Source: Scytolyngbya sp. HA4215-MV1 | Lineage (GTDB): Bacteria > Cyanobacteriota > Cyanobacteriia > Leptolyngbyales > Leptolyngbyaceae | Length of the DNA: 64,000 nucleotides | Direction of reading: 5' to 3' | Assembly: GCA_019359045.1 (NCBI GenBank) | Contig: JAHHIA010000015.1 | Coordinates: 1 to 64,000, forward strand | Part shown: one piece after another, positions 18,613 through 28,366 of the stretch | Layout of the letters: every line of letters starts with the position of its first letter | How positions within the stretch are numbered: position 1 is the stretch's first letter | Made by a program: the position numbers and the translations under genes | The notes under the pieces: model-generated | What the model was told of the DNA's origin: nothing | Database searches by the model: none | Seen by the model: the letters and a program-made list of their open reading frames with translations, nothing else

Positions 18613-18871
18613 AGGCAGAAAGTCAACGCGCTGTGAGGAATGTTAGTTAAACCATGGATCGTCAGTCCGATCCAAATACCAGCCTAGAAAGTTCTCAAGG
18701 TTTCAGGTAGGGTCGGTTACTTTTTCTTAACAACTCTTAAACTCAATTCGTGCATAGAACCCTTCCAACTCGTATTAACGTTGAGTCAGGTTGAAAGCCA
18801 GAGCATCTTACCCCTGCTCTAAGCTATCCAGGTTCCAAATATTCTGTGTCCTTCTACCCCCTTTTTTACTC

Positions 18872-19144
18872 GTGTTTCAACTTCTGCACCCCCTGGTTAA
18901 AGCGATTCAACCTTTTTTAGTCCCGGTTTGCTTTGTGCTTGCCTGGCTGCTGATTGGTGGCGCAATTTGGAGCCTGATGAGTGCATTTCGAGACAGTGTT
19001 AAGACTGCACAACGCTTGCATCAGATTCCCTGCGCTGATTGCCAATTTTTTACGAGAGATTATCACCTTAAGTGCGCAGTTCACCCTTCGCGTGCTCTAT
19101 CTGAACAAGCGATCGATTGCCCCGACTATCGAGCGCATCCCTAA
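18872..19144 (+). CDS. Small membrane protein with C-terminal cysteine motif, cyanobacterial
   Basis: The frame opens at TTG 18791, but GTG 18872 gives a protein beginning just before the membrane segment and is preferred. Two hydrophobic stretches (LLHPLVKAIQPFLVPVCFVLAWLL and following) form one or two membrane helices. The tail carries CADCQFFTRDYHLKCAVHP and a final CPDYR, with four cysteines spaced like a small metal or redox site. The pattern resembles a conserved cyanobacterial family without assigned function. Its stop codon overlaps that of the DUF6679 gene on the other strand. Confidence 0.75.
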   Translation: MFQLLHPLVKAIQPFLVPVCFVLAWLLIGGAIWSLMSAFRDSVKTAQRLHQIPCADCQFFTRDYHLKCAVHPSRALSEQAIDCPDYRAHP

Positions 19145-19455
19145 TCTGGGTTAGATTCTGGAGAGCGGCGGTTGGGAATTTGCTCTGCCTCTGGGCATTC
19201 GTCGGAAACCAAGGGTTCGGCATTGCCTTTGGGAACGGATGCCAGCTTTTGCGTTACAGCACCAATGCTTTCAAGACGAACCATCTCTTCCCAAGAACAA
19301 TTTTCGTCTTCTTCTTCCGTTTCGTAGCGGAGGGTCACCAAATCGCCCTCAATATCAAGGATGCGTGCCCGTTCGATCCATCTTTGCTGATCCCGCAAGA
19401 AGATCCAGACTTCACGACCATCACAACAAAGTTGGTAGATCTTGCGATGTAACAT
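19141..19455 (-). CDS. DUF6679-family protein
   Basis: 104 codons from ATG at 19455, with AGGAGA about 8 nt upstream. The first 70 residues (MLHRKIYQLCCDGREVWIFL ... RYETEEEDENCSWEEMVRLESIGAV) are strongly conserved among cyanobacteria and look like a small beta-barrel rich in charged residues. The C-terminal 30 residues are variable. There is no membrane segment or signal. Function unknown. It overlaps the preceding plus-strand gene tail-to-tail by four bases. Confidence 0.88.
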   Translation of the reverse strand: MLHRKIYQLCCDGREVWIFLRDQQRWIERARILDIEGDLVTLRYETEEEDENCSWEEMVRLESIGAVTQKLASVPKGNAEPLVSDECPEAEQIPNRRSPESNPD

Positions 19456-20488
19456 GTCTTATTTCTCCTGAGCAGGGACTCTATAAATGCTTGAACAATC
19501 TGCAATTTGAGGGGATGCAGAGAGAGATAATCTGAAGCTGATTCGAGCAAAATTAAATAACTCTACCCAGTTCCAGTCAGAGTCTCTGCGACGATCAACT
19601 AGCTGGAATAATTCAGCCATAGACTGACTGTTCATGAGAGATGACGTTCTGACACAAAGCTTTTTTGGTGAAGCCCAGAACCCTGGCTCCAACGAGGAAG
19701 CAGGTAGTCTTGCTGGACTGCACCTGAAGCATAAGGAGAACTGCTAAATTCATGTATTCAAAGCAGGTAATAGATTTTAGAAAACCTTAGTTCAGCAATG
19801 GGGAAACAAATCTGAATTAGGCGTGGGTCTTAATTTAAGGGCGATAAAAACCAAACACGAACATTTACGGGGATAGACGCATCAGAGAGTTCATGAATCC
19901 GACCATTGCTCTCACTTCCCGGTTGACCCAATCGACTCAGTCATTTGATACAACACAATATTCAAGTTTGGAAGCTTACCCCCTATTTTAGCGACAGTTG
20001 GACAAAGTTGCTCAACCGATAGGTCATTTGATCCCAAAAAAACTATCTCAGCGGGTCATACTGCCTCGATCTCATCAGATCAGCCCAACAGGCTGGGATG
20101 TTCTAGATATGCTGTTGGTATTTTTGAAAGCTTTGCTCAGCAAAGCTTTCAAAAATACCAACAACACCTTTGAAACACTACCCAACAGGCTTTGCATTAA
20201 ATTTTACCGGACTGTTGTGGATAATATGGAAATTTGTCCTCCTTGATTCGAGTCGAAGGATGAAAAGTCAGGATGAGAGGACGTCAAAAAAAGCATTTCG
20301 CCTAAACAGGTGCTTATCATTTTATTTTGCTCACTTCCAGACCCCTGATCGCCCTACAAAAATCTTCTCAAAAAAGATTCTCTGTGACATGGGTCAAAAG
20401 TCCCATCTTCTTTCTGCTTTGCGCTAAACCACGATCGTCGATCCTTGGGGCAAGATGTGAATAGGACAAACCTTCAAGGATGATTGGC
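19456..20488. other. 1-kb intergenic region with a large palindrome
   Basis: No gene is supported; an open frame at 19459-19692 (minus) lacks recognisable features. The right-hand half carries the 51-bp palindrome and further short symmetries near 20358-20400 (AATCTT/AAGATT and ATGGG/CCCAT). The AT-rich stretch before 20489 should contain the creatininase-family promoter. Confidence 0.5.
20113..20163. repeat. 51-bp perfect palindrome (25-bp arms, 1-nt centre)
   Basis: Left arm 20113-20137 and right arm 20139-20163 are exact reverse complements around a single C at 20138. The arms start TGTTGGTATTTTTGAAAGC and end in a GCTTTGCT/AGCAAAGC core. As RNA it would fold into a very long hairpin; as DNA it could extrude as a cruciform. 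No T run follows directly. No flanking target duplication is evident. Confidence 0.9.
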
Positions 20489-21235
20489 ATGTTACTGCAT
20501 CTGTGTACGTGGACTGAAGTAGAAGCCTATCTGGAACAATCGCAGGGAATTATTTTGCCGATCGGTTCCACAGAACAGCATGGACCCACGGGCTTAATTG
20601 GCACCGATGCGATTTGTGCGGAGACGATCGCGCACGGGGTCGGCGAAGCAACTCATGCGCTGGTTGCTCCCACCATTAATGTGGGCATGGCACTGCATCA
20701 TCTAGCGTTTCCAGGCAGTATGAGCTTACGTCCCAGCACCTTAATTTTGGTCATCCGAGATTATTTGACGGCGTTGAGCAGGGCTGGCTTCACTCGTTTT
20801 TTCTTTATTAATGGGCATGGAGGCAATGTTGCAACCCTCAAAGCCGCCTTTTCAGAAGTCTATGCCCATCTGGTAGACCTCAATGTGCCGCGTGCCGATC
20901 GGGTGCAATGTCAGGTCAACAATTGGTATCTGTGCAGCACCGTCAACAAATTGGCAAAAGAACTTTATGGCAATCAGGAAGGCTCTCATGCCACTCCAAG
21001 CGAAGTGGCATTAACTCAATATGTTTACCCCGACGCAATCAAACAGGCTCCTTTATCCACCTCTGTTTCTCAGGAGCACAAGATTTTTGGTGCCGCAGAT
21101 TTTCGGCGACGCTATCCCGATGGACGCATGGGGTCCAATCCAGCCCTGGCAACCCCAGAACATGGGCAGCAATTTTACGAGTTAGCTGTCAAAGAGTTGA
21201 GCGGAGCCTATTTGCAGTTCTTAGCAGGAGAATAA
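20489..21235 (+). CDS. Creatininase-family amidohydrolase
   Basis: Start ATG 20489 is preferred over 20480 because AGGA lies 8 nt upstream; 248 residues. The family hydrolyses amide bonds in small cyclic or formylated compounds using two metal ions (creatininase, FAPy deformylase, mycofactocin MftE). The metal-binding residues are visible: Glu29 and His31 in GSTEQHGP, Asp40 in IGTDA, and the FINGHGGN segment near 110. The terminal Glu is in NQEGSHATPSE. The exact substrate cannot be read from the sequence. It stands alone and converges with the M61 peptidase gene. Confidence 0.9.
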   Translation: MLLHLCTWTEVEAYLEQSQGIILPIGSTEQHGPTGLIGTDAICAETIAHGVGEATHALVAPTINVGMALHHLAFPGSMSLRPSTLILVIRDYLTALSRAGFTRFFFINGHGGNVATLKAAFSEVYAHLVDLNVPRADRVQCQVNNWYLCSTVNKLAKELYGNQEGSHATPSEVALTQYVYPDAIKQAPLSTSVSQEHKIFGAADFRRRYPDGRMGSNPALATPEHGQQFYELAVKELSGAYLQFLAGE

Positions 21236-21269
21236 CAAGTCAGGGCGAGAGGGATAGCGCAGCAAATTG

Positions 21270-23540
21270 TTACAGCAAGTCTTTGAGATTAACGCCTAAC
21301 CATCCCCTGAAGTTTTGTATCTGGGTGGGGTTGGGATCTTCCACTTTGAGTAATCGATATTGACTGGGTTTGGCAGCTGCGAGAGTCACGGAACAAGTTT
21401 TAAGTTCGTCCTGGTGGAAGAGGCTGATTTGAATGCGATCGCCAGCTCGATAATCTTTCAAGCGATCGGTTAGGGTATCGGCAGCTACCCGCAGCCCGTC
21501 GATCGCTAGCAACTCATCCCCCGCATCAATTCCTGCCATTTGAGCAGGGGTATTTACCTCCACAAACTTGACCAGTTCGCGTCCATGTTCAGCCTTAACA
21601 GTAATGCCCAGGCAAGGAGGCGCATCGGGAGGAATATCGGTTTGCAACCGCAACCCAAACGGACTCAAATACTGATCAAAGGGCAATTCTTCGGTACTGT
21701 GCAGGAAACGCTGGAAAAAGTCGCTGAGGTCAGTAGCAGCAACCATCTCAATCACAGCTTGCAACTGCGCTGGATTAAACCCAATTTCGTCTTTGCCAAA
21801 TTGCTCCCACATTTGGCGCATCACATCATCCAGCGATCTCTGATTGTCATGTTGCGCCCGGATCAGCAGATCCAGTAGCAGCGAAATCATTTCTCCCTTC
21901 AAGTAATAAGAAATTTGGGAATTGGCACTATTCGCATCGGGACGATAGAGCTTGATCCAGGCATCCAGGCTGGATTCGCTCAAGGGCTGCACCTGCCGAC
22001 CCGGGGTGTTGAGAAAGCGATTGATTTCCTTGCTTAAGTTATTCAGACAAGTTTCGACATCGTAGATCCCTGCCCGGAACGGCAGGATGACATCGTAATA
22101 ACTGGTGGTGCCTTCGCTAAACCAGAGCGAAGGGGTGTAATTTTCTTGCTCGTAATCAAAAACCTCTAATGCTTGGGGGCGAATGCGTTTGACATTCCAG
22201 AGGTGAAAGAATTCGTGGGCAACCAGTTGCATGAAGCGATCGTATTTCTCCTTGGCTCGAAAGCCTAACCGGGGGTAGTTGAGTGAACAACAATCCTTGT
22301 GCTCCAAGCCACCAAAGCCCTGAGCCGAGAGATGGAGCAAGAACAGATAGCGATCGTAGGGCAAACCGCCAAATAGATCGGCTTCTACTTGAATGATCTT
22401 TTGCGTATCGTGGATGATTTGCTCTGGGTTCGCATTGCCTTGTCCCCAAATCGCGAGTTGATGGGGTTTGCCCAAAACTTCAAAATCGTGTAAGGAATGG
22501 GTACCAATTTCAAAAGGACTATCAACCAGGGTGTCAAAGTCCGCAGCAAGAAAGGTATTAGGTTCCTCTACCACAGCGGGTAGGGAGGTACTGATCTGCC
22601 AGGTTGATTGGGGCGGGACGATCGTCACGGTCATAGGCGATCGTTGAAACCCTGGTATGTAGAAAAAGAGCGCTGCTCCATTGAAATAACCATGGGTGGC
22701 ATCTAGATGATTGGTTCTTACCGACACCTCATTGGCAAAAATGCGGTAGCGCACCATCAATTCAGGGTTGCCTTGAGTATCCACCTGCCAGCAATTTTTA
22801 CCGAGCTTTTGCCAGGGCAGGGCTTCTCCGGTGCCATCTTCGCCTGCAAAGGCAGCAAAATCTTGTAGATGTCTGGCATATTCTCGCACCAGGTAGGAGC
22901 CAGGGGTCCAGACAGGCATTTTAAGGGCGATCTCTGACGAAGTTTCGCTGTGCCAACGCGTAATGCTGAGTGTTACCTGAAACAAATGGGTTTGAGGATT
23001 GGGCATTTCTACCCAATAGTGCAGTCGAGGCGAGGTAGCCAAGGGTTGAGACGCATCTTGCGGTGGAGTGGCAGAAACAGGTACGGTCACCCCTGTGGCG
23101 ATCGGTGACGCCTGACTCTCCTGAGCAAACAAAGCGCCATTCTTAAGCATTGGCACCGCTTCTCGAACAGACTTTGTTTCTTGAACAGGCTGAGATTCGG
23201 GTGCAGGTTGCGTTGCAACAAAAGGCTCAGAAGCCAGAACAGGCTCAGATTTGTGTGCAGACTCGATTGGCAAATCGGGTTTGGTATCTATGACCGGTTC
23301 AATTGCCAGAGCAGGCTCGATTTCCGGCATTGGTTCTGCTTCTAAAATCGACTCAGCCACAGTTGGGGTCGGTTGACTCGGCGAAGAAGAAGTTTCAGAA
23401 ACTTCAAGATTGGCTGGAACCAGCGCATCCTTTTCCAAAGAGAATTGCACCTCAGGGGAGATTTTTGGAATCGGCTCAACGATTTGTGACGCAGAGTCGA
23501 TCGCGGCGTTCTGAACGGGTTCCAAGCTTTCCTGAATCAT
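21270..23540 (-). CDS. M61-family metallopeptidase with PDZ domain and low-complexity N-terminal extension
   Basis: 756 codons from ATG at 23540. The catalytic motif is VAHEFFHLWNVKRIRP (HExxH at about 444-448), with the third ligand Glu in WFSEGTTSYYD. A beta-sandwich N-domain (from about 172, RLHYWVEMPNPQTHLFQVTLSI) precedes the catalytic domain. A PDZ domain occupies about 640-730. Family members are glycyl or broad aminopeptidases. The first 170 residues are unusual: a Glu/Pro/Ser-rich stretch of repeating EP pairs, with no signal peptide. A start nearer the conserved part is possible, but the reading frame is open throughout. Confidence 0.9.
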   Translation of the reverse strand: MIQESLEPVQNAAIDSASQIVEPIPKISPEVQFSLEKDALVPANLEVSETSSSPSQPTPTVAESILEAEPMPEIEPALAIEPVIDTKPDLPIESAHKSEPVLASEPFVATQPAPESQPVQETKSVREAVPMLKNGALFAQESQASPIATGVTVPVSATPPQDASQPLATSPRLHYWVEMPNPQTHLFQVTLSITRWHSETSSEIALKMPVWTPGSYLVREYARHLQDFAAFAGEDGTGEALPWQKLGKNCWQVDTQGNPELMVRYRIFANEVSVRTNHLDATHGYFNGAALFFYIPGFQRSPMTVTIVPPQSTWQISTSLPAVVEEPNTFLAADFDTLVDSPFEIGTHSLHDFEVLGKPHQLAIWGQGNANPEQIIHDTQKIIQVEADLFGGLPYDRYLFLLHLSAQGFGGLEHKDCCSLNYPRLGFRAKEKYDRFMQLVAHEFFHLWNVKRIRPQALEVFDYEQENYTPSLWFSEGTTSYYDVILPFRAGIYDVETCLNNLSKEINRFLNTPGRQVQPLSESSLDAWIKLYRPDANSANSQISYYLKGEMISLLLDLLIRAQHDNQRSLDDVMRQMWEQFGKDEIGFNPAQLQAVIEMVAATDLSDFFQRFLHSTEELPFDQYLSPFGLRLQTDIPPDAPPCLGITVKAEHGRELVKFVEVNTPAQMAGIDAGDELLAIDGLRVAADTLTDRLKDYRAGDRIQISLFHQDELKTCSVTLAAAKPSQYRLLKVEDPNPTQIQNFRGWLGVNLKDLL

Positions 23541-23794
23541 TCTCTATCCTCAATGCAAATCTTCAATTAACCTCACCTCAATCTCTACGGTGCTCCATCC
23601 CAGCGCCCAGAAAATTGTTGCTAACCTTTATTGATTTTCAGTTCAGCCAGGCATGATCGCCCCTCACTGGCAAGCATTCGGACACCCAAATCCAGCTTTC
23701 AGAAACGCTGTGTCCTCCCCACCGAGTTTCTAACCAGCTAACCTAGCAATCAACAGGTTCTACCTCAGGGGTACGCTTTCGGGCTATCCGACTT

Positions 23795-24517
23795 TTATAT
23801 CTTGCCCGCCAGTTGCACCATTTGTTTAAAGTTGACCAGATGGATGGCCTGATTGGCAGCATCAATCTTGATCCAGCCCTTACTATCTAGCTTTTCCAAA
23901 ATCTTGACCGTATCTTCCTCGCGAATATCCGTCACATCGGCAAGATCTTTGGCTGGAATATTAAAAATTTCAACCCCATTCGCAGTTTCGCTGCCGTAAT
24001 TTTCTCCCAACGAAACCAACGTATTCGCCAATTTGACAGCTGGCGGTTGATTTCGCAGTTGAAATCTGAGATTGGTTTGCCGTAGGCGTCGCACCATCAG
24101 TTGCAGCATTCGATGATGTAACTGAGAGTCTTTGAAGAGTGTTTGAATAAACCGTTGAGCAGAGATACTGATCAATTTAACAGCTGAGAGGGCAATGACG
24201 TCGGTGGAACGCGGCGATTCGTCCAAAATCGCCATTTCCCCAAAAAAATCACCTCGCCCCAAAATTGCCAGCGTGGCTACATTTTCTCCAGAGTGACGTC
24301 GGACCTTGACCCAACCTGACACCACGAAGTAAACAGCGTTCCCCCAGGCATCTTCCATCAAAACAGCCCGATTGGCTGGATACTCGTGTTCAACCGCCAC
24401 TGACATTAACCATTCCAGGGTTTCGGGATTGGCAGCGGTCAAAAGAGGAAAAAGCTCACTAAAAGCTTCAGTCTGCATGAAGGATTTGAGGGTAATGTGT
24501 AAATCGGTATTCATCAT
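23795..24517 (-). CDS. Crp/Fnr-family transcriptional regulator
   Basis: Start ATG 24517 is preferred; TTG 24538 extends it by seven residues. About 240 residues. Residues about 30-140 are a cyclic-nucleotide-binding beta-roll (GNAVYFVVSGWVKVRR, LGRGDFFGEMAILDESPRSTDVIAL). The FFGEMA-x5-PRST phosphate-binding cassette is well kept, so cAMP or a similar ligand is plausible. A dimerisation helix and a winged helix-turn-helix follow (NIPAKDLADVTDIREEDTVKILEKL, about 190-215). A 9-bp inverted repeat with 6-bp spacer overlaps the start codon and could be an autoregulatory operator. Regulon unknown. Confidence 0.93.
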   Translation of the reverse strand: MMNTDLHITLKSFMQTEAFSELFPLLTAANPETLEWLMSVAVEHEYPANRAVLMEDAWGNAVYFVVSGWVKVRRHSGENVATLAILGRGDFFGEMAILDESPRSTDVIALSAVKLISISAQRFIQTLFKDSQLHHRMLQLMVRRLRQTNLRFQLRNQPPAVKLANTLVSLGENYGSETANGVEIFNIPAKDLADVTDIREEDTVKILEKLDSKGWIKIDAANQAIHLVNFKQMVQLAGKI

Positions 24518-24539
24518 TGAGCAGATAAACCTGCTCAAT
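24516..24539. promoter_or_regulatory. Inverted repeat overlapping the Crp/Fnr gene start
   Basis: ATTGAGCAG (24516-24524), a 6-bp spacer ATAAAC, then CTGCTCAAT (24531-24539). The half-site spacing of six equals that of Crp-type operators (TGTGA-N6-TCACA) but the bases differ. As RNA it would form a hairpin that hides the start codon at 24515-24517. It may act as an operator, a translational switch or both. Confidence 0.6.
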
Positions 24540-24663
24540 TAATATTCTCTTTGATTTGATGCCCTTGTTCTCAGAGGGGATTCACGGATTGTATAAGATT
24601 TACGGATTTTAACTGGTATTGGCAGAGGATACCATTGGGGAAAAACACCCAAATTTTCACAAA

Positions 24664-26685
24664 TTAGGCAGGATAAATCCGTAGACGGCGGTTAGGTTCT
24701 TCACCAAAACTCCGAGACTTGAGGTGGTAGTGTTCGACTAACTCATGTTGCATTTTGCGAACGTAAGCGGAACGGGGGAGCAGCTCAACGGGTTGTCCTT
24801 TGGGAATCACAATTTGTTCAACTGCCAGTCTGGCTTCTTCGAGGGCTTCGATTTCATCGTCGTTGCCGTCACTGGTAAAGAGAGTTAAGTCGGCAATATC
24901 GGGAGTGGCGGGGTCGTCCATATCCAACATTCGTCGCAGAGCACGGGCGATTTGAGAAATCGTACTGGCTTTGATGGTATGAATGGGTACTTGCCGCGTT
25001 CTAGCCAGATGCCGTAGTTTCGAGTGGTTTTTAACGTGCGATCGCAGCGCCAAAACTACATCTGCACTATCCATCTCTTTAGTCAGGACAACAGGCAAAT
25101 TGAGAGTTTGGATGACCTGCTCTAACTGGTGGCGACTCACTGCATATGGATAAATCCTGAGAATGGACTCGTCGTCTGCAAACTTGGCTTGGGGGAAGGA
25201 AATCGAAGCGGAGGCAAAAGGAGTATCAAGGTTGAACACTTCAGGTTCTGTGCCAGCCAGCCCTCCAGTATCTTGAACGAAGGAGGCATCTAGCAGTTTT
25301 TCAAAGTCTTGTTCTTCTGCATCGTCGGCGATCGCTGGCGGGATGGGCAAGGGGGGCATTTGTCCCGAAGATCGCCATCCCTGAACTGAGGGCATAGCGT
25401 AGTCTTCCCAGGGGGCACTGCGTCGCGATCTTCGTCCCCCATAAGTGCGCCCCGACGAGTAAACCGGAGCCTGTGGCGGCGCGATCTCTGAAGCGGCACT
25501 GGACAGTTCGTGCGTGATCAAAACTTTACCCGTTTCACTGAGCGTTCGCACCTGCGGATTGGGTTGCCGTCCCCGCAACAGGCTATCGACCGTTTCAGCA
25601 ACATGTTCGTGCACCACCCATTTCTGCCGTTCTGCCATCTCCACGGCAATGTCGAACGTGGGGGGAGCCTTGCGTTCTAGTACACTCTTTTGGCTACCTC
25701 GGCGTCGGGCTTCGTCATCTCCCAGCGTGACCGATTGAATGCCGCCGATCAGATCTGAAAGGGTGGGATTTTTGATCAGGTTTTCCAGGCGATTACCGTG
25801 CGCAGTTCCCACGAGTTGCACCCCTCGCTCTGCGATCGTTCGGGCTGCCAGGGCTTCCAGTTCAGTGCCAATTTCATCAATCACGATGACTTCAGGCATA
25901 TGGTTTTCGACTGCTTCGATCATGACCTGATGCTGAAGTTCAGGGCGAGCGACCTGCATTCGCCGAGCCCGCCCGATCGCTGGGTGCGGCACATCCCCAT
26001 CCCCCGCAATTTCATTGGACGTATCGATAATGACGACACGTTTTTCCAATTCGTCGGCTAGAACCCGTGCAATCTCTCGCAGCGCAGTCGTTTTACCGAC
26101 CCCCGGACGACCCAACATGAGAATGGACTTACCACTTTCGACTAAATCTCGGATCATGCCGATCGTGCCATAAATTGCTCGACCCACCCGACAGGTCAGA
26201 CCAATAATTTCTCCCCGTCGATTGCGCATAGCGCTAATCCGATGCAGGGTGCGTTCAATGCCCGCTCGATTATCTTCACCAAAACTGCCCACTCGTTCGA
26301 TACAATATTGCAAATCTTGCTGCGAGACGGGTTGCTCGGAGAGATATTCTGCCTTACCAGGAAATCGAGCTTCGGGTCGTCTGCCCAAATCCATCACCAC
26401 TTCAATGAGGACATTGTGTTGCGGGTGGTGCAGCGATCGCTCTCGAATTTCTTCTGGCAAGATGCTCAGCAACTCGTCTAAATTATCGGTTACTCGATGA
26501 TCGGTTGCTTGCATTGGGATCGGGCTACTATCTCGCTTGGATCGCACATCAGTTGCCATCGGCTGAGAAAAGCTGGGAGAAGATTCACCCAGCACAGGAG
26601 TAGATGATAAATCGGGGGGCGATTCTGCCAGAGGCTCAAAATTGGTTGGTTCTCCAGAAGAATCAAAACCGTTAGAACTGGTCAT
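24664..26685 (-). CDS. ycf45: Ycf45-like AAA ATPase with C-terminal R3H domain
   Basis: 673 codons from ATG at 26685. Related to plastid Ycf45 and to SpoIIIAA-type secretion ATPases. The N-terminal 65 residues are disordered. The ATPase domain has Walker [11 protein letters not shown] (about 193-202), a Walker B-like segment [13 protein letters not shown] and a conserved GTAHGN. A Pro/Arg/Ser-rich linker and an alpha/beta region follow (about 500-600). The final 50 residues form an R3H domain ([30 protein letters not shown]), which binds single-stranded nucleic acid. Function in cyanobacteria is not established. It reads in the same direction as ldpA, 158 bp downstream of it. Confidence 0.93.
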   Translation of the reverse strand: MTSSNGFDSSGEPTNFEPLAESPPDLSSTPVLGESSPSFSQPMATDVRSKRDSSPIPMQATDHRVTDNLDELLSILPEEIRERSLHHPQHNVLIEVVMDLGRRPEARFPGKAEYLSEQPVSQQDLQYCIERVGSFGEDNRAGIERTLHRISAMRNRRGEIIGLTCRVGRAIYGTIGMIRDLVESGKSILMLGRPGVGKTTALREIARVLADELEKRVVIIDTSNEIAGDGDVPHPAIGRARRMQVARPELQHQVMIEAVENHMPEVIVIDEIGTELEALAARTIAERGVQLVGTAHGNRLENLIKNPTLSDLIGGIQSVTLGDDEARRRGSQKSVLERKAPPTFDIAVEMAERQKWVVHEHVAETVDSLLRGRQPNPQVRTLSETGKVLITHELSSAASEIAPPQAPVYSSGRTYGGRRSRRSAPWEDYAMPSVQGWRSSGQMPPLPIPPAIADDAEEQDFEKLLDASFVQDTGGLAGTEPEVFNLDTPFASASISFPQAKFADDESILRIYPYAVSRHQLEQVIQTLNLPVVLTKEMDSADVVLALRSHVKNHSKLRHLARTRQVPIHTIKASTISQIARALRRMLDMDDPATPDIADLTLFTSDGNDDEIEALEEARLAVEQIVIPKGQPVELLPRSAYVRKMQHELVEHYHLKSRSFGEEPNRRLRIYPA

Positions 26686-26843
26686 GTAAAATCTTGGGAA
26701 AAACGTCAGAATTTTGACAATGCAGCTTGAGCGAAGGAAAAGCTGAGAAATTTGAGCGCGAATCAGCCACTGAATAGGCTGGCTGGGGAAGCCTTTAACC
26801 TGTAATCAACCGGTTAAAGGACAAATTGAGCGGCATAGCAACT

Positions 26844-28058
26844 TTAATAGCATGACGACTTGAGTTGTGAGGTTAAGGAAAGGGCTAAGCTAACTGCGTG
26901 CCACAGTAAATCGGGCACAGACTCTAACCGACTGGACTCCAAGCCTGGTCGTGATCGCGGAGCCACTACCGTTGAAGTACCAGTCCCATCTGAGGTTTGC
27001 AACTGCAATTCATTCTGCGAGCAAAATAAGGTCTCGTGCGTGACCCCTTTTTCGAGTTGCTCCAGGAGCGGTGCTAGCAAAACACGGGCATAGCTGCCAT
27101 AGGCAATGCCTGCGATCACTGGATGGTTAGGTGAGGAAGCCACCGTTTTCAGCAACCCTATCTCTCTCAATTTGGCGACAGTATGTTGATTGGTACCGCC
27201 CGCCAATTGCACAAATCCTGGCAAACCTGCCGCCAATACTTTTTGCCCCAGTTTGACAGCCGCACGAGTTGTGCCAACACCGATATCGCCACTCATCGGT
27301 CGCCCATCTGTTTGCCAAACCAAGGCACAGGGCAACGGGGTCATGATGTTATACAGTGCCCACAAGTAATCAATTAGTCCCTCGCCATCTGGACAACTTA
27401 TGGCAATGAGTTTAAGTCGATTTAGCCAGGGAAGAATCGCCGACCACAAGCGTGCAAAGTCGGTTAGCCGTCCAACCTGAGTATGAATCTCTAGGGCATC
27501 AATCCCTTGTTGCAGTACAAGAGGTGCCACGGTTGCTGGCATAGAGACATAAGAGCGAGCATGGATATGCTGAACCGGGCACACAGGTAGACAACGACCA
27601 CAACCATAGCAGCGATCGCTTAAAACACCAGAAAATCCTTCCGCTGCTGTCTGATCGAACATTGCTTGGGCAGAAGCCTGGAACGTAATCGCCTGAGTTG
27701 GGCAAATCTGTTCACAAGGGCGATGGCATTCGATCGGGCAATCACTTGCACGAAACGCTGCCTTACGAAAGTGGGGATCTTCCCCATCGTTTAAGCTCAC
27801 CATTAACCATGGCACTCGTGGCTCAGCGAACCCTCTTGCCTGCGCCGCTTCAGCCAACACAGGTAAACTTTGCAATGCTTCGCGTGCGGATGCGATGACA
27901 GCAGGATCGGCTGCGACATCAATGCAGTCTGCTCCTGCCAGAGCATAAGCCAATGCCAAATTGCGAACGGCAGGGAGGTGTTGAAAGCTGGCTCCACAAA
28001 TCAACTTGAACCAGTGCCCTTCCCTTAGGGAGTTGAGGGGATCATATAAATCAGTCAC
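26844..28058 (-). CDS. ldpA: Circadian clock input iron-sulfur protein LdpA
   Basis: 404 codons, apparently from GTG at 28058, with GGAG unusually close. LdpA transmits light/redox state to the KaiABC clock in Synechococcus elongatus. Two [4Fe-4S] ligand sets are present: Cys107, 111, 115 and 119 in CPIECHRPCEQICP, and Cys150, 153, 156 and 160 in CYGCGRCLPVCP. The N-terminal domain and the C-terminal LdpA domain (about 200-345, AISCPDGEGLIDYL ... AGGTNQHTVAKLREIGLL) are complete. The last 50 residues are variable. No kai or cikA gene is in the window. The HD phosphodiesterase gene diverges from it. Confidence 0.92.
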   Translation of the reverse strand: MTDLYDPLNSLREGHWFKLICGASFQHLPAVRNLALAYALAGADCIDVAADPAVIASAREALQSLPVLAEAAQARGFAEPRVPWLMVSLNDGEDPHFRKAAFRASDCPIECHRPCEQICPTQAITFQASAQAMFDQTAAEGFSGVLSDRCYGCGRCLPVCPVQHIHARSYVSMPATVAPLVLQQGIDALEIHTQVGRLTDFARLWSAILPWLNRLKLIAISCPDGEGLIDYLWALYNIMTPLPCALVWQTDGRPMSGDIGVGTTRAAVKLGQKVLAAGLPGFVQLAGGTNQHTVAKLREIGLLKTVASSPNHPVIAGIAYGSYARVLLAPLLEQLEKGVTHETLFCSQNELQLQTSDGTGTSTVVAPRSRPGLESSRLESVPDLLWHAVSLALSLTSQLKSSCY

Positions 28059-28366
28059 TTCTCCATGCTAATGCGTTGCACGAGAAACGGGCGATCGAGC
28101 GCCAAAATTTTAATCTTGACAGGTTGCTAAAGTATAAATTTCCTAAGTGTCAGGGCAATCCAGCGATCCCCAAGTCGAGCGCCCAATCCGTCGCCATCGC
28201 ATAAAGCCAGCCATCTATTTTTTCGCCTCTTACAAAAGATTCCTGAGCGGGCATCGCTGCTTTTGGCGGGCATCTTCCTATAATGGAGCCAGTGAGTACT
28301 CTATAACTTTTAACAACATCCCCCTGGTTGGAATCGCTGCTGTCCAGATAGCTATCGCGTGTAGTG
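28059..28366. other. Divergent intergenic region between ldpA and the 7TM-HD gene
   Basis: About 308 bp that must hold promoters in both directions. TATAAATT near 28133 is a possible -10 for the right-hand gene. An open frame at 28147-28605 overlaps the next gene out of frame and is not credible. Confidence 0.4.

Noticed and set aside
19459-19692. 77-codon minus-strand frame upstream of the DUF6679 gene
   Set aside because: No family features or ribosome site; composition looks random.
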